A program made the position numbers and the translations under genes. Below the pieces are notes generated by a model that did not search any database, was not told where the DNA came from, and saw only the letters and a program-made list of their open reading frames with translations. 64,000 nt of DNA, from NCBI RefSeq assembly GCF_009688945.1, contig NZ_AP021874.1, positions 5,828,001-5,892,000 of the forward strand, given 5' to 3'. This stretch comes from Desulfosarcina alkanivorans (lineage in GTDB: Bacteria > Desulfobacterota > Desulfobacteria > Desulfobacterales > Desulfosarcinaceae). Below, one piece after another: positions 45,111 through 54,276 of this stretch; the stretch's first letter is position 1; every line of letters begins with the position of its first letter.

Positions 45111-46589
45111 TCACCCGGCGTCCGGCCGCTTTTTCTTTTCGGGGTCCAATGCCTCGAGTTGACGCTCCACCATTCGTTTCTGGGTGTCGTCGACGGCGAG
45201 TTTACGTGCCCGGTTGAGGTGAAACCCGGCATTTTTCGGGTCTCCTTTCTGCCGGTAAAAGCGGCCCAGGTAATAGTGGGCACCGAACAGGTCCCCCAGC
45301 CGGCCGCTGCAGTCTCCCAGAAAATAGTAGGCCTGGGTATAGTCTTCGTCGTCGCGCACCAGATTCTCGAAGGTCTCCCGGGCTTCCGCAATGCGTCCCA
45401 GTTCCATCTGGGTCCGTCCCAAATAGAGCCGGCCTTCGGGGCTTTGTTCGGATCCGCCCGCGGAGAGGGCCTCCATGGCTTTTTCATACTGGCCGTTCTG
45501 GAAATAGATTCTTCCCAGGTCCTCGAGCATGTGGGTGGCCATGGCGTTGCCTTCGATGGCGCGTTTCATGTGCTTGGCCGCTTCTTGCCAATGCCCTGCC
45601 CGGGTCAGCGCCAGTGCATATCCATAATGGGCGAGCGGTTTGTCCGGTGACCGCTCAAGATCCTTTTCGAAGTGGTTCAAGGCGGTCTTTTCGTCGGTGT
45701 AAAGGGCCACCAGACGGGTGTGTGCCAGGTCGAATCCGCCGACCTCCCCACGCTTGGGGGCGGTTTTGGGCCGATTCTGGTGCAGCCAGTTATCGATATA
45801 GCTCATGCGCGCTTCGGACGCCGGATGGGTGGTCATGTAAGTGGGTATCTGCTCGGATCCATACCACTGCTTGCTGCGAATTTTTTTCAGCGATGTCAGC
45901 AGCCCATCCCCGGTGTAACCGGCCTGGGTCAGGTATCCCAGCCCCAGCTGGTCCGCCTGCATTTCATTTTCACGGCTGTAAGCCAGGGCGGCTGTCTTTC
46001 CGGCGGCCACCGATCCCACGGTCAGGGCACTGGCCGCTTCAGCCGCGCCACCTGCACCGAGCAGCACACCGGCCACCATGCCGGCCAGCGTGGCCATGCC
46101 GATTTTCTTTGAACTTTCGATGCGATCGGAAATGTGACGACAGACCACGTGGGCAATTTCATGGCCGATGATACCGGCCAGTTCCTCTTCGGATTCCAGG
46201 GCGGCGAACAGTCCGCTGTTGAAAAAGATGTGGCCCGCCGGGGTGGCGAAGGCATTGTAGACATCCTCCCTGAGCACATGAAACTGATATTCGAAGGGCT
46301 GCGGCGGGACGACAGACAGAATCCGCTGGCCGACCCGGTTGACATAGTCGACGATAATCGGATCCTTGATCAGCGGGAACTGGGACCGGACCACCGTCAT
46401 AAATTCTTTGGACATTTCCCGTTCTTCCTGAATGGTGATGCAGTTGCCTTCGGGAACCATGACCACGAGAGTGGAAGCGAGAACTGCGACCACGGTGAAG
46501 ATGGAAAAAATTTTAATTTTTATCAGCATGTTAATGGCTTTTTTAAATTGATGGAACAGGCGTTTCCCGTTCCGTTTAAAACCTAGCAT
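45111..46589 (-). CDS. M48 family metalloprotease with TPR repeats (BepA-like)
   Basis: A periplasmic zinc protease with C-terminal TPR repeats, the architecture of BepA, which helps assemble or degrade outer-membrane proteins. A hydrophobic export segment (IFSIFTVVAVLASTLVVMV) precedes the catalytic IIGHEIAHVVCRH motif, the third ligand region is YSRENEMQADQLGLGYL, and TPR-like helices follow from about residue 320. The start is uncertain: ATG 46589 is used, but ATG 46613 and 46529 are in frame and none has a clear RBS. Length of about 490 matches BepA. It is divergent from parA. Confidence 0.88.
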   Translation of the reverse strand: MLGFKRNGKRLFHQFKKAINMLIKIKIFSIFTVVAVLASTLVVMVPEGNCITIQEEREMSKEFMTVVRSQFPLIKDPIIVDYVNRVGQRILSVVPPQPFEYQFHVLREDVYNAFATPAGHIFFNSGLFAALESEEELAGIIGHEIAHVVCRHISDRIESSKKIGMATLAGMVAGVLLGAGGAAEAASALTVGSVAAGKTAALAYSRENEMQADQLGLGYLTQAGYTGDGLLTSLKKIRSKQWYGSEQIPTYMTTHPASEARMSYIDNWLHQNRPKTAPKRGEVGGFDLAHTRLVALYTDEKTALNHFEKDLERSPDKPLAHYGYALALTRAGHWQEAAKHMKRAIEGNAMATHMLEDLGRIYFQNGQYEKAMEALSAGGSEQSPEGRLYLGRTQMELGRIAEARETFENLVRDDEDYTQAYYFLGDCSGRLGDLFGAHYYLGRFYRQKGDPKNAGFHLNRARKLAVDDTQKRMVERQLEALDPEKKKRPDAG

Positions 46590-46643
46590 GGCACATTCTA
46601 ATCCACTTTTCAAACAGCATGTTTTGTGTTAAAGCTGAGCGCC

Positions 46644-47420
46644 ATGGCACAGATCATATGCATAGCCAACCAAAAGGGGGGCGTGGGAAAGACCACAACG
46701 GCAGTCAACCTGTCCGCGGCGCTGGCGGTTTCCGAAAAACGGACCTTGCTGGTGGATTGCGACCCCCAGGCCAATGCCACCACGGGTGTCGGGCTGGACA
46801 AGTCCGTCCTGGCCCAAACCCTGTACCACGGGTTGATCGGTGAAGCCGGCGCCGGCGCCGTTATCGTGGACAGTCAGATCGAATGCCTCAAGGTGATGCC
46901 CTCCCGCGTGGAGCTGATCGGGTTCGATGTGGAAATGATGGACCGGCCCCACCGGGAGCATGCGCTGCGGCGCCTCCTGACCACGGTGTCGGACGATTTC
47001 GATTACATCGTCATCGACTGCCCGCCATCCCTGAGCCTGCTTACCGTCAACGCCATGACGGCCGCCGATGCCCTGCTGATTCCACTTCAGTGCGAGTTTT
47101 ACGCCCTGGAGGGGCTCAGCCAACTGGTGCAGACATTTCAACGGATCAAGGGCGGGCTGAACCCGGCGCTTAAAATCGCCGGTATCCTGCTGACCATGTT
47201 TGATCGCCGCACCAATCTCAGCCACCAGGTGGCCGAGGACGCGGAAAGCCATTTCAAGGACCTGGTGTTCAAGACGACGATTCCCCGCAACGTTCGTCTT
47301 GGCGAGGCACCCAGTTTCGGACAGCCCATATTGCTATACGATGCCATGTCTCCCGGTGCTGTAAGCTACTTTTCCCTGGCCAAGGAGATCATGGCCACCA
47401 ATCATGCCGGCCACGCCTGA
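46644..47420 (+). CDS. parA: chromosome partitioning ATPase ParA/Soj
   Basis: A 258-residue deviant Walker ATPase. KGGVGKTTTAVNLSAALA is the deviant P-loop, DCDPQANATTGVGLD the A' motif and VIDCPPSLSLLTVNAMTAAD the Walker B. The MAQIICIANQ start is normal for Soj; an upstream TTG start at 46626 adds six residues without homology. parB follows 77 bp later, the usual chromosomal pair. No parS (TGTTTCACGTGAAACA) was found by eye in this window. Confidence 0.97.
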   Translation: MAQIICIANQKGGVGKTTTAVNLSAALAVSEKRTLLVDCDPQANATTGVGLDKSVLAQTLYHGLIGEAGAGAVIVDSQIECLKVMPSRVELIGFDVEMMDRPHREHALRRLLTTVSDDFDYIVIDCPPSLSLLTVNAMTAADALLIPLQCEFYALEGLSQLVQTFQRIKGGLNPALKIAGILLTMFDRRTNLSHQVAEDAESHFKDLVFKTTIPRNVRLGEAPSFGQPILLYDAMSPGAVSYFSLAKEIMATNHAGHA

Positions 47421-47497
47421 CAGGCTTACCGGTAGCGCCGATTTACCGGGACCGTTTTCATTGGTCTGGTGCGGCCAACCACCATCCAGGACACCGC

Positions 47498-48418
47498 ATG
47501 CCAGTTAAGAAAAAACCAAGCAGCGCCGACTCCGGCGCCAAAAAGAAACGGAAAATGGCCCTGGGCAGGGGGCTCGATGCCCTTATTCCGGATCTGGGTG
47601 CTGTTGAAGGAATGACCGGCGCACCGTCACCGCCCCGAAAAGATTATTTTTTGTGTGAAATCGACATGATCCGGCCGAACCACTACCAGCCGCGACGTCA
47701 TTTTTCACCGGATGAACTGGATGCACTGGCCGATTCCATTCGCAGTCAGGGCATCATCCAGCCCCTGCTGGTGCGCGTTGACGATGTGGGCTACGAGCTG
47801 GTCGCCGGTGAACGGCGCCTGCGGGCGGCGTCCCTGGCCGGCCTGGACCGGGTGCCGGTGGTGGTCAAGGATATCTCCGACGCCAAGATGCTGGAAATCT
47901 CCATTGTGGAGAACATCCAGCGGGAAAATCTCAACCCCATGGAGGAGGCTGAGGCCTACCATCGGCTGATCACCGAATTCGACCTGACTCAGGACCAGGC
48001 CGCCGAGCGGGTGGGAAAGAGCCGCAGTGCGGTGGCTAACTTTCTGCGGTTGCGCCAGCTTCCCGAACCGATCAAGGAGAGTATCATGGCGGGCGCCTTG
48101 AGCATGGGCCACGCCCGGGCCATGCTGGGGGCCGACACGCCGGCCAAGCAGGAGGCCGCCTGGCGCGAGGTGATGGCCAGAAAACTGTCCGTGCGTGAAA
48201 CCGAAGCGTTGATCAAACGGATCAATGCGGAAAAAAAACCGGTCCCCATCCCGGAACTGACTCCCGAGCAGCGCTATTTCAACGATATTTCCGAAGACCT
48301 GTCCCGTCATTACGGCACCCGGGTGCGGATCCAGCGCAAGGGCAAAAAAGGGCGGGTGGAAATCGATTTTTTCAGCGACGAGGATCTTGACCGGTTGCTG
48401 GGGATGCTGAGAACCTAA
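47498..48418 (+). CDS. parB: chromosome partitioning protein ParB/Spo0J
   Basis: A 306-residue CTPase and parS-binding protein. Family stretches seen are GRGLDALIPD, PNHYQPRRHF, the CTP-binding ELVAGERRLRAASLAG, VENIQRENLNPMEEA, the HTH region LTQDQAAERVGKSRSAVANF and SMGHARAMLGA, and the C-terminal dimerisation end GRVEIDFFSDEDLDRLL. Position after parA is canonical. Neither rsmG/gidB nor gidA is adjacent, so the region is not the classical origin cluster. Confidence 0.97.
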   Translation: MPVKKKPSSADSGAKKKRKMALGRGLDALIPDLGAVEGMTGAPSPPRKDYFLCEIDMIRPNHYQPRRHFSPDELDALADSIRSQGIIQPLLVRVDDVGYELVAGERRLRAASLAGLDRVPVVVKDISDAKMLEISIVENIQRENLNPMEEAEAYHRLITEFDLTQDQAAERVGKSRSAVANFLRLRQLPEPIKESIMAGALSMGHARAMLGADTPAKQEAAWREVMARKLSVRETEALIKRINAEKKPVPIPELTPEQRYFNDISEDLSRHYGTRVRIQRKGKKGRVEIDFFSDEDLDRLLGMLRT

Positions 48419-48501
48419 AACCGGGTCCCGTCTTCAATTCTTCAGTCTCTGCAGCTCCCAGGAAAACGACTGTAGCATGTGCCGCAGCCGCCAGGCGTAT
48501 C

Positions 48502-49026
48502 ATGGCCATACACATCATCATCGACGGCTACAACCTGATTCGGCGGTCCCCCGAACTGGCCGGTCTGGACCGGCAGGATCTGCAGCTGGGCCGGGAGGCC
48601 CTGGTTGATCTGCTGGCGGCCTACAAAAAACTCAAACCGCACAAAATCACCGTGGTCTTCGATGGCAGCGCCGAACCCACCCTGTACGGGTCCCGTGATC
48701 GGGCCAAGGGCATTGCCATCCGCTATTCACACGGAGGCGAAAGTGCCGATGACGTGATTCGGCGAATGGCCAATCGGGAAAAGGCAAAGGCCCTGGTGGT
48801 CAGCAGCGACCGGGAAGTCATGAGCGCTGCCGAAGCGGCCGGTGCCACGGTGATGGATTCGGCGGCCTTCGAGGACAAGATTGCCATGGCCCGATACCTG
48901 GCGGTAAAAGGTGACGGGGAAGCGATCGAATCTTCCGGGTGGGTGCCGACCACGCGAAAAAAAGGACCCAGCCGGCGGCTGCCCAAGCGAAAACGGAGGG
49001 CGCGGGCGCGGGTGGAAAAACTATAG
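48502..49026 (+). CDS. NYN-domain (YacP-like) nuclease
   Basis: A 174-residue protein with a PIN-like NYN fold: IIIDGYNLIRRS (first Asp), ITVVFDGSAEP, YSHGGESADDVIRRMA (Asp pair) and LVVSSDREVMSAAEAAGA. The same acidic pattern is present in YacP/Rae1 ribosome-associated endoribonucleases. The C-terminus ends in a strongly basic tail (KKGPSRRLPKRKRRARARVEKL region), probably RNA contacting. It follows parB by 83 bp. Its target cannot be told. Confidence 0.83.
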   Translation: MAIHIIIDGYNLIRRSPELAGLDRQDLQLGREALVDLLAAYKKLKPHKITVVFDGSAEPTLYGSRDRAKGIAIRYSHGGESADDVIRRMANREKAKALVVSSDREVMSAAEAAGATVMDSAAFEDKIAMARYLAVKGDGEAIESSGWVPTTRKKGPSRRLPKRKRRARARVEKL

Positions 49027-49030
49027 GTGG

Positions 49031-49117
49031 CCGTTCACGGTCACAGCTGTCGGTTTACGGTTGGGTGACTTGTTTTATTTGGAAAAACTGTGAACTGTGA
49101 ACCGGTAACCGCGAACA
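49031..49117. repeat. imperfect inverted repeat after NYN gene
   Basis: The left block around 49031-49062 (CCGTTCACGGTCACAGC, GGTTTACGGTTGG) and the right block 49088-49117 (CTGTGAACTGTGAACCGG, TAACCGCGAAC) are imperfect inverted copies of a GTTCACGGT/ACCGTGAAC theme, a type of dispersed intergenic repeat in Deltaproteobacteria. The right arm lies just before the next RBS. Confidence 0.5.
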
Positions 49118-49132
49118 GATACAGGAAGGGTT

Positions 49133-49576
49133 ATGGCTCAACCGGTTGCACGAAAAACGATATGCGTGATCGATGGCCAGGGCGGCGGCATCGGCAGCAC
49201 CATCATCAAGAAAATCAAGGAGTTGTTCGGCGAGTCCGTGGAAATCGTCGCCCTGGGGACCAATGCCATCGCCACCGCCCAGATGCTCAAGTCCAGGGCC
49301 AACCGGGGGGCCTCGGGAGAAAATGCCATCGTGCAGACCGTCCCCCGGGCGGATGTGGTGGTCGGCACCCTGGGTATCATGCTGGCCCATGCCATGATGG
49401 GGGAGGTCACGCCCAGAATGGCTGAAGCCGTCTGCGGTTGCGGGGCCGTAAAGCTGATCCTGCCCATTTCCCAGGAAAATGTCGATGTGATCGGTGTGTC
49501 CCGGGATCCGCTGCCCCACCTGGTGGACACCCTGGTGATCGATCATTTGACACCGCTCATCCGAGCCCATCCCTGA
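49133..49576 (+). CDS. DUF3842 family protein
   Basis: A 147-residue protein. It opens with a Rossmann-like glycine motif (KTICVIDGQGGGIGSTIIKK), then VEIVALGTNAIATAQMLKSR, GENAIVQTVPRADVVVGTLG and CGCGAVKLILPIS. This is the DUF3842 pattern, a nucleotide-binding-looking family of unknown function common in Firmicutes and Desulfobacterota. The following gene encodes a CooT-like protein, an association worth noting because both occur with CO-dehydrogenase genes in other anaerobes (recollection, not shown here). AGGAAGG lies upstream of the ATG. Confidence 0.8.
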   Translation: MAQPVARKTICVIDGQGGGIGSTIIKKIKELFGESVEIVALGTNAIATAQMLKSRANRGASGENAIVQTVPRADVVVGTLGIMLAHAMMGEVTPRMAEAVCGCGAVKLILPISQENVDVIGVSRDPLPHLVDTLVIDHLTPLIRAHP

Positions 49577-49764
49577 AGAACATCCCGGGGCCCATATCCG
49601 CATTCCCGAAACGGTGAACCCCGTGAGGTCGCCGCGCAATGTCGTCGGCGGTATCAAGCGCCCGCGGCCTTGAGCTGAATCCCGATCCACTTTTTTAGGA
49701 TGGACACGCCAAACGTTAAGCGGCGCTCTTTTCCCAAGGGGCGCCGATGGAAAGGAGGACAACC

Positions 49765-49959
49765 ATGTGTGAAGCCAATGCCTACCTGCTGTCCGATGGC
49801 GGGGAAACGTTGATTATGGAGTCGGTGGATGACGTTATCCCGGAGGGGGACGGCTTGAAGCTGGTCAATATTTTCGGCGAACAGAAATTTGTGCGGGCCG
49901 CCATCCATTCCCTCTCCCTGGTGGACCACAAGGTCTTCCTCAAGGATTTAGAACGCTGA
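49765..49959 (+). CDS. CooT family nickel-binding protein
   Basis: A 64-residue protein beginning Met-Cys-Glu-Ala-Asn, the conserved N-terminus of CooT, whose Cys2 with the amino terminus contributes to Ni(II) binding at the dimer. The remainder (LIMESVDDVIPEGDGLKLVN, NIFGEQKFV, LSLVDHKVFLKDLE) matches the short CooT/RNA-binding-like beta fold. In Rhodospirillum CooT helps mature Ni-CO dehydrogenase. AAGGAGG precedes this ATG, which is preferred over one six codons upstream. No cooS gene is in the window. Confidence 0.85.
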   Translation: MCEANAYLLSDGGETLIMESVDDVIPEGDGLKLVNIFGEQKFVRAAIHSLSLVDHKVFLKDLER

Positions 49960-49983
49960 CCATGACATCGGACCGCCCATAGG

Positions 49984-51723
49984 ATGAAGATCGAAATCGC
50001 CAAAACCGCCGGATTCTGCATGGGGGTCAGACGGGCCGTGGAGATGGCCCTGGATGCCCCGGCTAAACACGCCGACCCCATCTACACATACGGCCCCTTG
50101 ATCCATAACCCCCAGGTGCTGGCCCTGTTTGCGGAAAAGGGAATCACTGTCCTCGAGGAGATTCCCGAGCAGGGCAGCGGCACCGTGCTTGTCCGCGCCC
50201 ACGGGGTCCCGCCCCGGGACAAGCAGCAGCTCAAGGACGCGGGCTTCCGGGTGGTGGATGCCACCTGTCCGCGCGTTATCCGGGTGCAGACCATTATCCG
50301 GGTCCATGCCCGCAAGGGGTTTGCCACCATCATCGTCGGCGACCGGGATCACCCCGAGGTGGTGGGGCTGGTGGGGTATGCCGGGGCCGAAGGATTCGTG
50401 GTCAGTTCCATGGCTGAACTTGAAGATCTGCCGGTATTCGATCAGGCCATCATCGTGGCCCAGACCACGCAGAATATGCAATTCTACGAACAGGTCAAGG
50501 CCTGGGCCGCCCGACGCTTTCCCCACTACAAGACGTTTGACACCATCTGCGATTCAACCGAGAAGCGCCAGGACGAAGTCAAGCAGCTGTCCGACCGCGT
50601 GGATGCCATCGTTGTCGTGGGGGGGCGGCAGAGCGGCAACACCCAGCGACTGGCCGAAATTGCCGCCGAGAGCGGCAAGCCGGCATACCACGTGGAAACC
50701 GAATCCGAGCTGGAGGCCTGCTGCCTGGATCCGGATCGCATCGGCCGGGTGGGCATCACCGCCGGCGCATCCACGCCCAACTGGATCATCAAACGGGTCT
50801 ACCGGGAACTGGAGCGGCTGCCGGCCAGAAAACAGGCCGGCGTCGTCAGGTTGTTTTACCGGCTGATCCAAACCTTGCTGCTGACCAATGTCTATGTGGC
50901 CATCGGGGCCGGATGCCTTTGCTTTGCCTGCACCCGGCTGCTGGGGATCGCCCCGGCCGGTGCGCCGGTGGCCGTGGCCATGCTTTACGTGTTGTCCATG
51001 CATCTGCTCAATCATCTGACCGGTATGGCCGAAGACCAGTACAACGATCCGGAACGGGCCCGGTTTTACGAGCGCTACCGTTTCCTGCTGTCGCTCCTGG
51101 CCATTGCCGCCGGTGGCCTGGGCATCATTTCCGCGTCGGCCATGGGGCGCGCGGCGTTTGCGATCCTGCTGGTGATGAGCCTGCTGGGCCTTTCTTACAA
51201 CCTCTACCTGATACCCGTCCGCCCGGGGATGAAATTTCGGCGGATCAAGGATATCCCCGGCTCCAAGACCATCCTGATCGCCGCCGCCTGGGGGGTGGCG
51301 GCGGCCCTTCTGCCCGGTATCACCAGCAAAGGGTCCCTGACCCTCTCCGTATTGATGGTGTTCGCCTGGGCCACCATCCTGGTGTTTGCCCGCACGGCGT
51401 TTTTCGACCTGCTGGACGTGCAGGGGGACCGCATCATGGGCAAGGAGACCCTGCCCATCCTGCTGGGCGACCGCAAAACATTCGTTCTGTTGAAGGGGAT
51501 CCTGGCCGGGTGCATGGTCCTGTCCGCCGCCCTCGCGGCGGTCGGCCTGGTTTCCGGACTCGGCTTCCTGCTGACCCTATGCCCCGCAGCCATGCTGGCA
51601 CTGATCGGGGCTTACGAAAAGGGACACATGCTGCCCGGCATGCGCCTGGAGTTTCTGGTGGAGAGCCTCTTTCTGCTCTCCGGAGTCCTGACGCTGTTGT
51701 GGATGCTCGTGGCGGCGTCCTGA
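49984..51723 (+). CDS. ispH: IspH-UbiA fusion: HMBPP reductase joined to a prenyltransferase
   Basis: A 579-residue two-part protein. Residues 1-280 are 4-hydroxy-3-methylbut-2-enyl diphosphate reductase of the MEP pathway: Fe-S Cys12 (AGFCMGVRRAV), Cys at VDATCPRV and at DTICDST, HGVPPRDKQQ, VGGRQSGNTQRL and GITAGASTP. From about 290 to 579 follow about eight hydrophobic helices of the UbiA superfamily with RARFYERYRF after the first Asp-rich motif (EDQYND) and FFDLLDVQGDRIMGKETLPI as the second. The open frame is continuous, so this is a true fusion that could link IPP/DMAPP formation to a prenyl transfer step, as in quinone synthesis. The acceptor is unknown. Confidence 0.9.
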   Translation: MKIEIAKTAGFCMGVRRAVEMALDAPAKHADPIYTYGPLIHNPQVLALFAEKGITVLEEIPEQGSGTVLVRAHGVPPRDKQQLKDAGFRVVDATCPRVIRVQTIIRVHARKGFATIIVGDRDHPEVVGLVGYAGAEGFVVSSMAELEDLPVFDQAIIVAQTTQNMQFYEQVKAWAARRFPHYKTFDTICDSTEKRQDEVKQLSDRVDAIVVVGGRQSGNTQRLAEIAAESGKPAYHVETESELEACCLDPDRIGRVGITAGASTPNWIIKRVYRELERLPARKQAGVVRLFYRLIQTLLLTNVYVAIGAGCLCFACTRLLGIAPAGAPVAVAMLYVLSMHLLNHLTGMAEDQYNDPERARFYERYRFLLSLLAIAAGGLGIISASAMGRAAFAILLVMSLLGLSYNLYLIPVRPGMKFRRIKDIPGSKTILIAAAWGVAAALLPGITSKGSLTLSVLMVFAWATILVFARTAFFDLLDVQGDRIMGKETLPILLGDRKTFVLLKGILAGCMVLSAALAAVGLVSGLGFLLTLCPAAMLALIGAYEKGHMLPGMRLEFLVESLFLLSGVLTLLWMLVAAS

Positions 51724-51778
51724 CTGGTTCACGGATCGAGGTCCGTTTTTGACTGTCACGTGAAGGCATGGGATCGGA

Positions 51779-54247
51779 ATGACTACGGCCAACCCCGAAA
51801 TGCAGCTTGCCGGTGAATTTGTCCGCGACACCGGCTGTCACATTTTCCTCACCGGCAAAGCCGGAACCGGCAAAACGACCTTTTTGCGCAGTCTCAAGAA
51901 AAACGGCCCCAAGCGCCTGGTGGTCACCGCGCCCACCGGAGTGGCCGCCATCAACGCCGGCGGGGTCACCCTGCATTCGTTTTTCCAGCTTCCCTTCGGC
52001 CCGTTTGTGCCGGGCAGTGATGCCGGCCGTTCCCAGTATCGATTCAGCAATGACAAGATCGGTATCATCAGGAGCCTCGATCTGCTGGTCATCGACGAAA
52101 TCAGTATGGTGCGGGCCGACCTGCTGGACGGGGTGGACAGTGTCCTGCGCCGTCTGCGACGTAGCGAGCAGCCCTTCGGGGGGGTGCAGCTGCTGATGAT
52201 CGGCGACCTGTTCCAGCTGCCGCCGGTGGTCAGGGAAGAGGACTGGCGGCTGCTCGACCGATACTACGCATCACCTTATTTTTTCAGCAGCAGCGCCCTG
52301 GCGCGGACCGACATGGTGACCATCGAACTGCAGCATGTTTATCGCCAGGCGGACCGCCGTTTCATCGATCTGCTCAACCGGGTGCGCAGCAACCGGCTGG
52401 ACCCCGCGGTGCTCCGGGACCTCAATGCCCGCTATCAGGCGGATGCTGTACCTGACGATCGGGACGGGACCATCACGCTCAGCACCCACAACCGCAGCGC
52501 CGACAGGATCAACGACGCAAGGCTGAAAGCGCTGCCGAAAAGGGTTCACCGGTTCGACGCCGCGGTCGAAGGAGACTTTCCCGACGCCATGTTTCCAACT
52601 GCCGCCACCCTACAGCTGAAGCAGGGCGCCCAGGTGATGTTCGTGCGCAACGACCTGTCGGCCGAACGACGCTATTTCAACGGCAAGATCGGCACGATCG
52701 TTCACATCAGCGCAAGCGACATCCGCATCCAGTGTCCCGGGGACCCTCAGGAGATAACGGTTGAACCGGCAACCTGGGAGAATATCGAATACACCCTGGA
52801 CAAGAAAACACTCGAAATCGAAGAGAACACCATCGGCACCTTCAGGCAGTATCCCCTCCGGCTGGCCTGGGCCATCACCATCCACAAGAGCCAGGGGCTC
52901 ACCTTCGACAAGGCCATCATCGACGCCCGGGCCGCTTTTGCCTATGGCCAGGTCTATGTGGCCCTCAGCCGCTGCCGGACCCTCGAGGGGATGGTCCTTT
53001 CCAGGCCGCTTTCGCCAACGGCGATCAGGACCGACCCGGCGGTGCTTCGCTTCAGCCAACAGGCGACCCGCAACCGTCCTTCCGCGGAACAGCTCCGGGC
53101 GGCCAGGATCGGCTATCAGCAGCAGTTGATCCTGGAATGTTTCGATTTCCAGCGTCTGCGAACCCTGCTGCATCGCATGGCCGGACTGGTGCTGGGCAAT
53201 CCCGGGGTGGTCCAGGTATACGGCCTGGACGATATCCGCGGGCTGCAGGAGAAAACCGATGAGGAGATCTGCACCGTCGGAGACAAATTCCGGCGGCAGC
53301 TGCAGGGGCTTTTTCCGGCGTCCGCACTGCCGGCGGCCGATGCTGCCGTGGCCGGGCGGATCGCCAAGGCGTCGGCCTATTTTGAAGAAAGGCTGACTTC
53401 CGGCCCCGCCCGATGCATCCCCGGTCTGCAGGTGGATGCGGACAACCAGGCACTCAAGAAGAAGCTTACCTTTGCCCTCAACCGGCTGCGGGAAGAGATC
53501 GATGTCAAGCTGGCTGCCGTGCAGTCCTGCGCACAGGGATTTTCGCCATCACGCTACTTCAGGGCCCTCTCGGCGGCCGCCATGGTTTCCGGCAAGAAGC
53601 CAAAGCCGGTCGCCGCGCCAACCTACACGGAAGCCGACGTCGACCATCCGGAACTGTTCCAGACCCTGAAAGACTGGCGCAGCCGACAGGCGGAAGCGGA
53701 AGGCATCGCCCCTTACCGGGTCATGCACCGCAAGACCCTGATCCAGATTGCCGTCCACCTGCCCGACACCCTGCCGGACCTGGAAGCAGTCAAGGGGATC
53801 GGCCGACGGCTGGCGGAAAGATACGGGGAAGAACTGGTCGCCATGGTCGGAAGCTACCGCAGGGCGCACCACATCGAGGCCGAGGCCCTCCCGCCGCCCG
53901 TGCCGCTACCCAAAAAGAAAAAGGCACCGCGGATCGACACCCGGCAGGCCAGCCTCGAGTTGTTCAAGAAGGGGTTGAGCCTGGACCAGATTGCCGAGCA
54001 GCGGGGGCTGGTGCGCGCCACCATCGAAGGCCACATGGCCCATTGGGTGGAGACGGGCACGGTCCGGATCGACCTGTTGATTCCTGCCGAAAAGCGAAAG
54101 GCCATCGACGAGCAGCTGACGCGCATGCCGGGCAAACCCTTCGGCGCAATCAGGCAGGTCCTGGGTGGGGACGTTTCCTACGCTGACATTAAACTGGTCC
54201 AGGCCTGGCGCAAACATCTCAGTGCATCCGCCGAGGATCCGCCGTAA
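51779..54247 (+). CDS. PIF1/RecD-like superfamily I helicase with HRDC and C-terminal helix-turn-helix
   Basis: An 822-residue DNA helicase. The N-terminal core shows Walker A FLTGKAGTGKTTFLRS, VTAPTGVAAINAGGVTLHS, Walker B LLVIDEISMV, GVQLLMIGDLFQLPPV and the late motif ITIHKSQGLTFDKAIID. An HRDC-type domain (about 620-700; DWRSRQAEAEGIAPYRVMHR, LPDLEAVKGIGRRLAERYG) and a C-terminal helix-turn-helix (LELFKKGLSLDQIAEQRGL, ATIEGHMAHWVETG) follow. The architecture is like the PIF1-family proteins annotated as RRM3/PIF1 helicases in Bacteroidetes and Desulfobacterota. It stands alone. Confidence 0.9.
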   Translation: MTTANPEMQLAGEFVRDTGCHIFLTGKAGTGKTTFLRSLKKNGPKRLVVTAPTGVAAINAGGVTLHSFFQLPFGPFVPGSDAGRSQYRFSNDKIGIIRSLDLLVIDEISMVRADLLDGVDSVLRRLRRSEQPFGGVQLLMIGDLFQLPPVVREEDWRLLDRYYASPYFFSSSALARTDMVTIELQHVYRQADRRFIDLLNRVRSNRLDPAVLRDLNARYQADAVPDDRDGTITLSTHNRSADRINDARLKALPKRVHRFDAAVEGDFPDAMFPTAATLQLKQGAQVMFVRNDLSAERRYFNGKIGTIVHISASDIRIQCPGDPQEITVEPATWENIEYTLDKKTLEIEENTIGTFRQYPLRLAWAITIHKSQGLTFDKAIIDARAAFAYGQVYVALSRCRTLEGMVLSRPLSPTAIRTDPAVLRFSQQATRNRPSAEQLRAARIGYQQQLILECFDFQRLRTLLHRMAGLVLGNPGVVQVYGLDDIRGLQEKTDEEICTVGDKFRRQLQGLFPASALPAADAAVAGRIAKASAYFEERLTSGPARCIPGLQVDADNQALKKKLTFALNRLREEIDVKLAAVQSCAQGFSPSRYFRALSAAAMVSGKKPKPVAAPTYTEADVDHPELFQTLKDWRSRQAEAEGIAPYRVMHRKTLIQIAVHLPDTLPDLEAVKGIGRRLAERYGEELVAMVGSYRRAHHIEAEALPPPVPLPKKKKAPRIDTRQASLELFKKGLSLDQIAEQRGLVRATIEGHMAHWVETGTVRIDLLIPAEKRKAIDEQLTRMPGKPFGAIRQVLGGDVSYADIKLVQAWRKHLSASAEDPP

Positions 54248-54276
54248 CCTTTTTCAGCCGGATGTGGATCCGGTGC

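Noticed and set aside
51747..51762. parS-like GTCACGTGAA near the helicase start
   Set aside because: Only half of the 16-bp TGTTTCACGTGAAACA consensus matches, and it lies 4 kb from parB.
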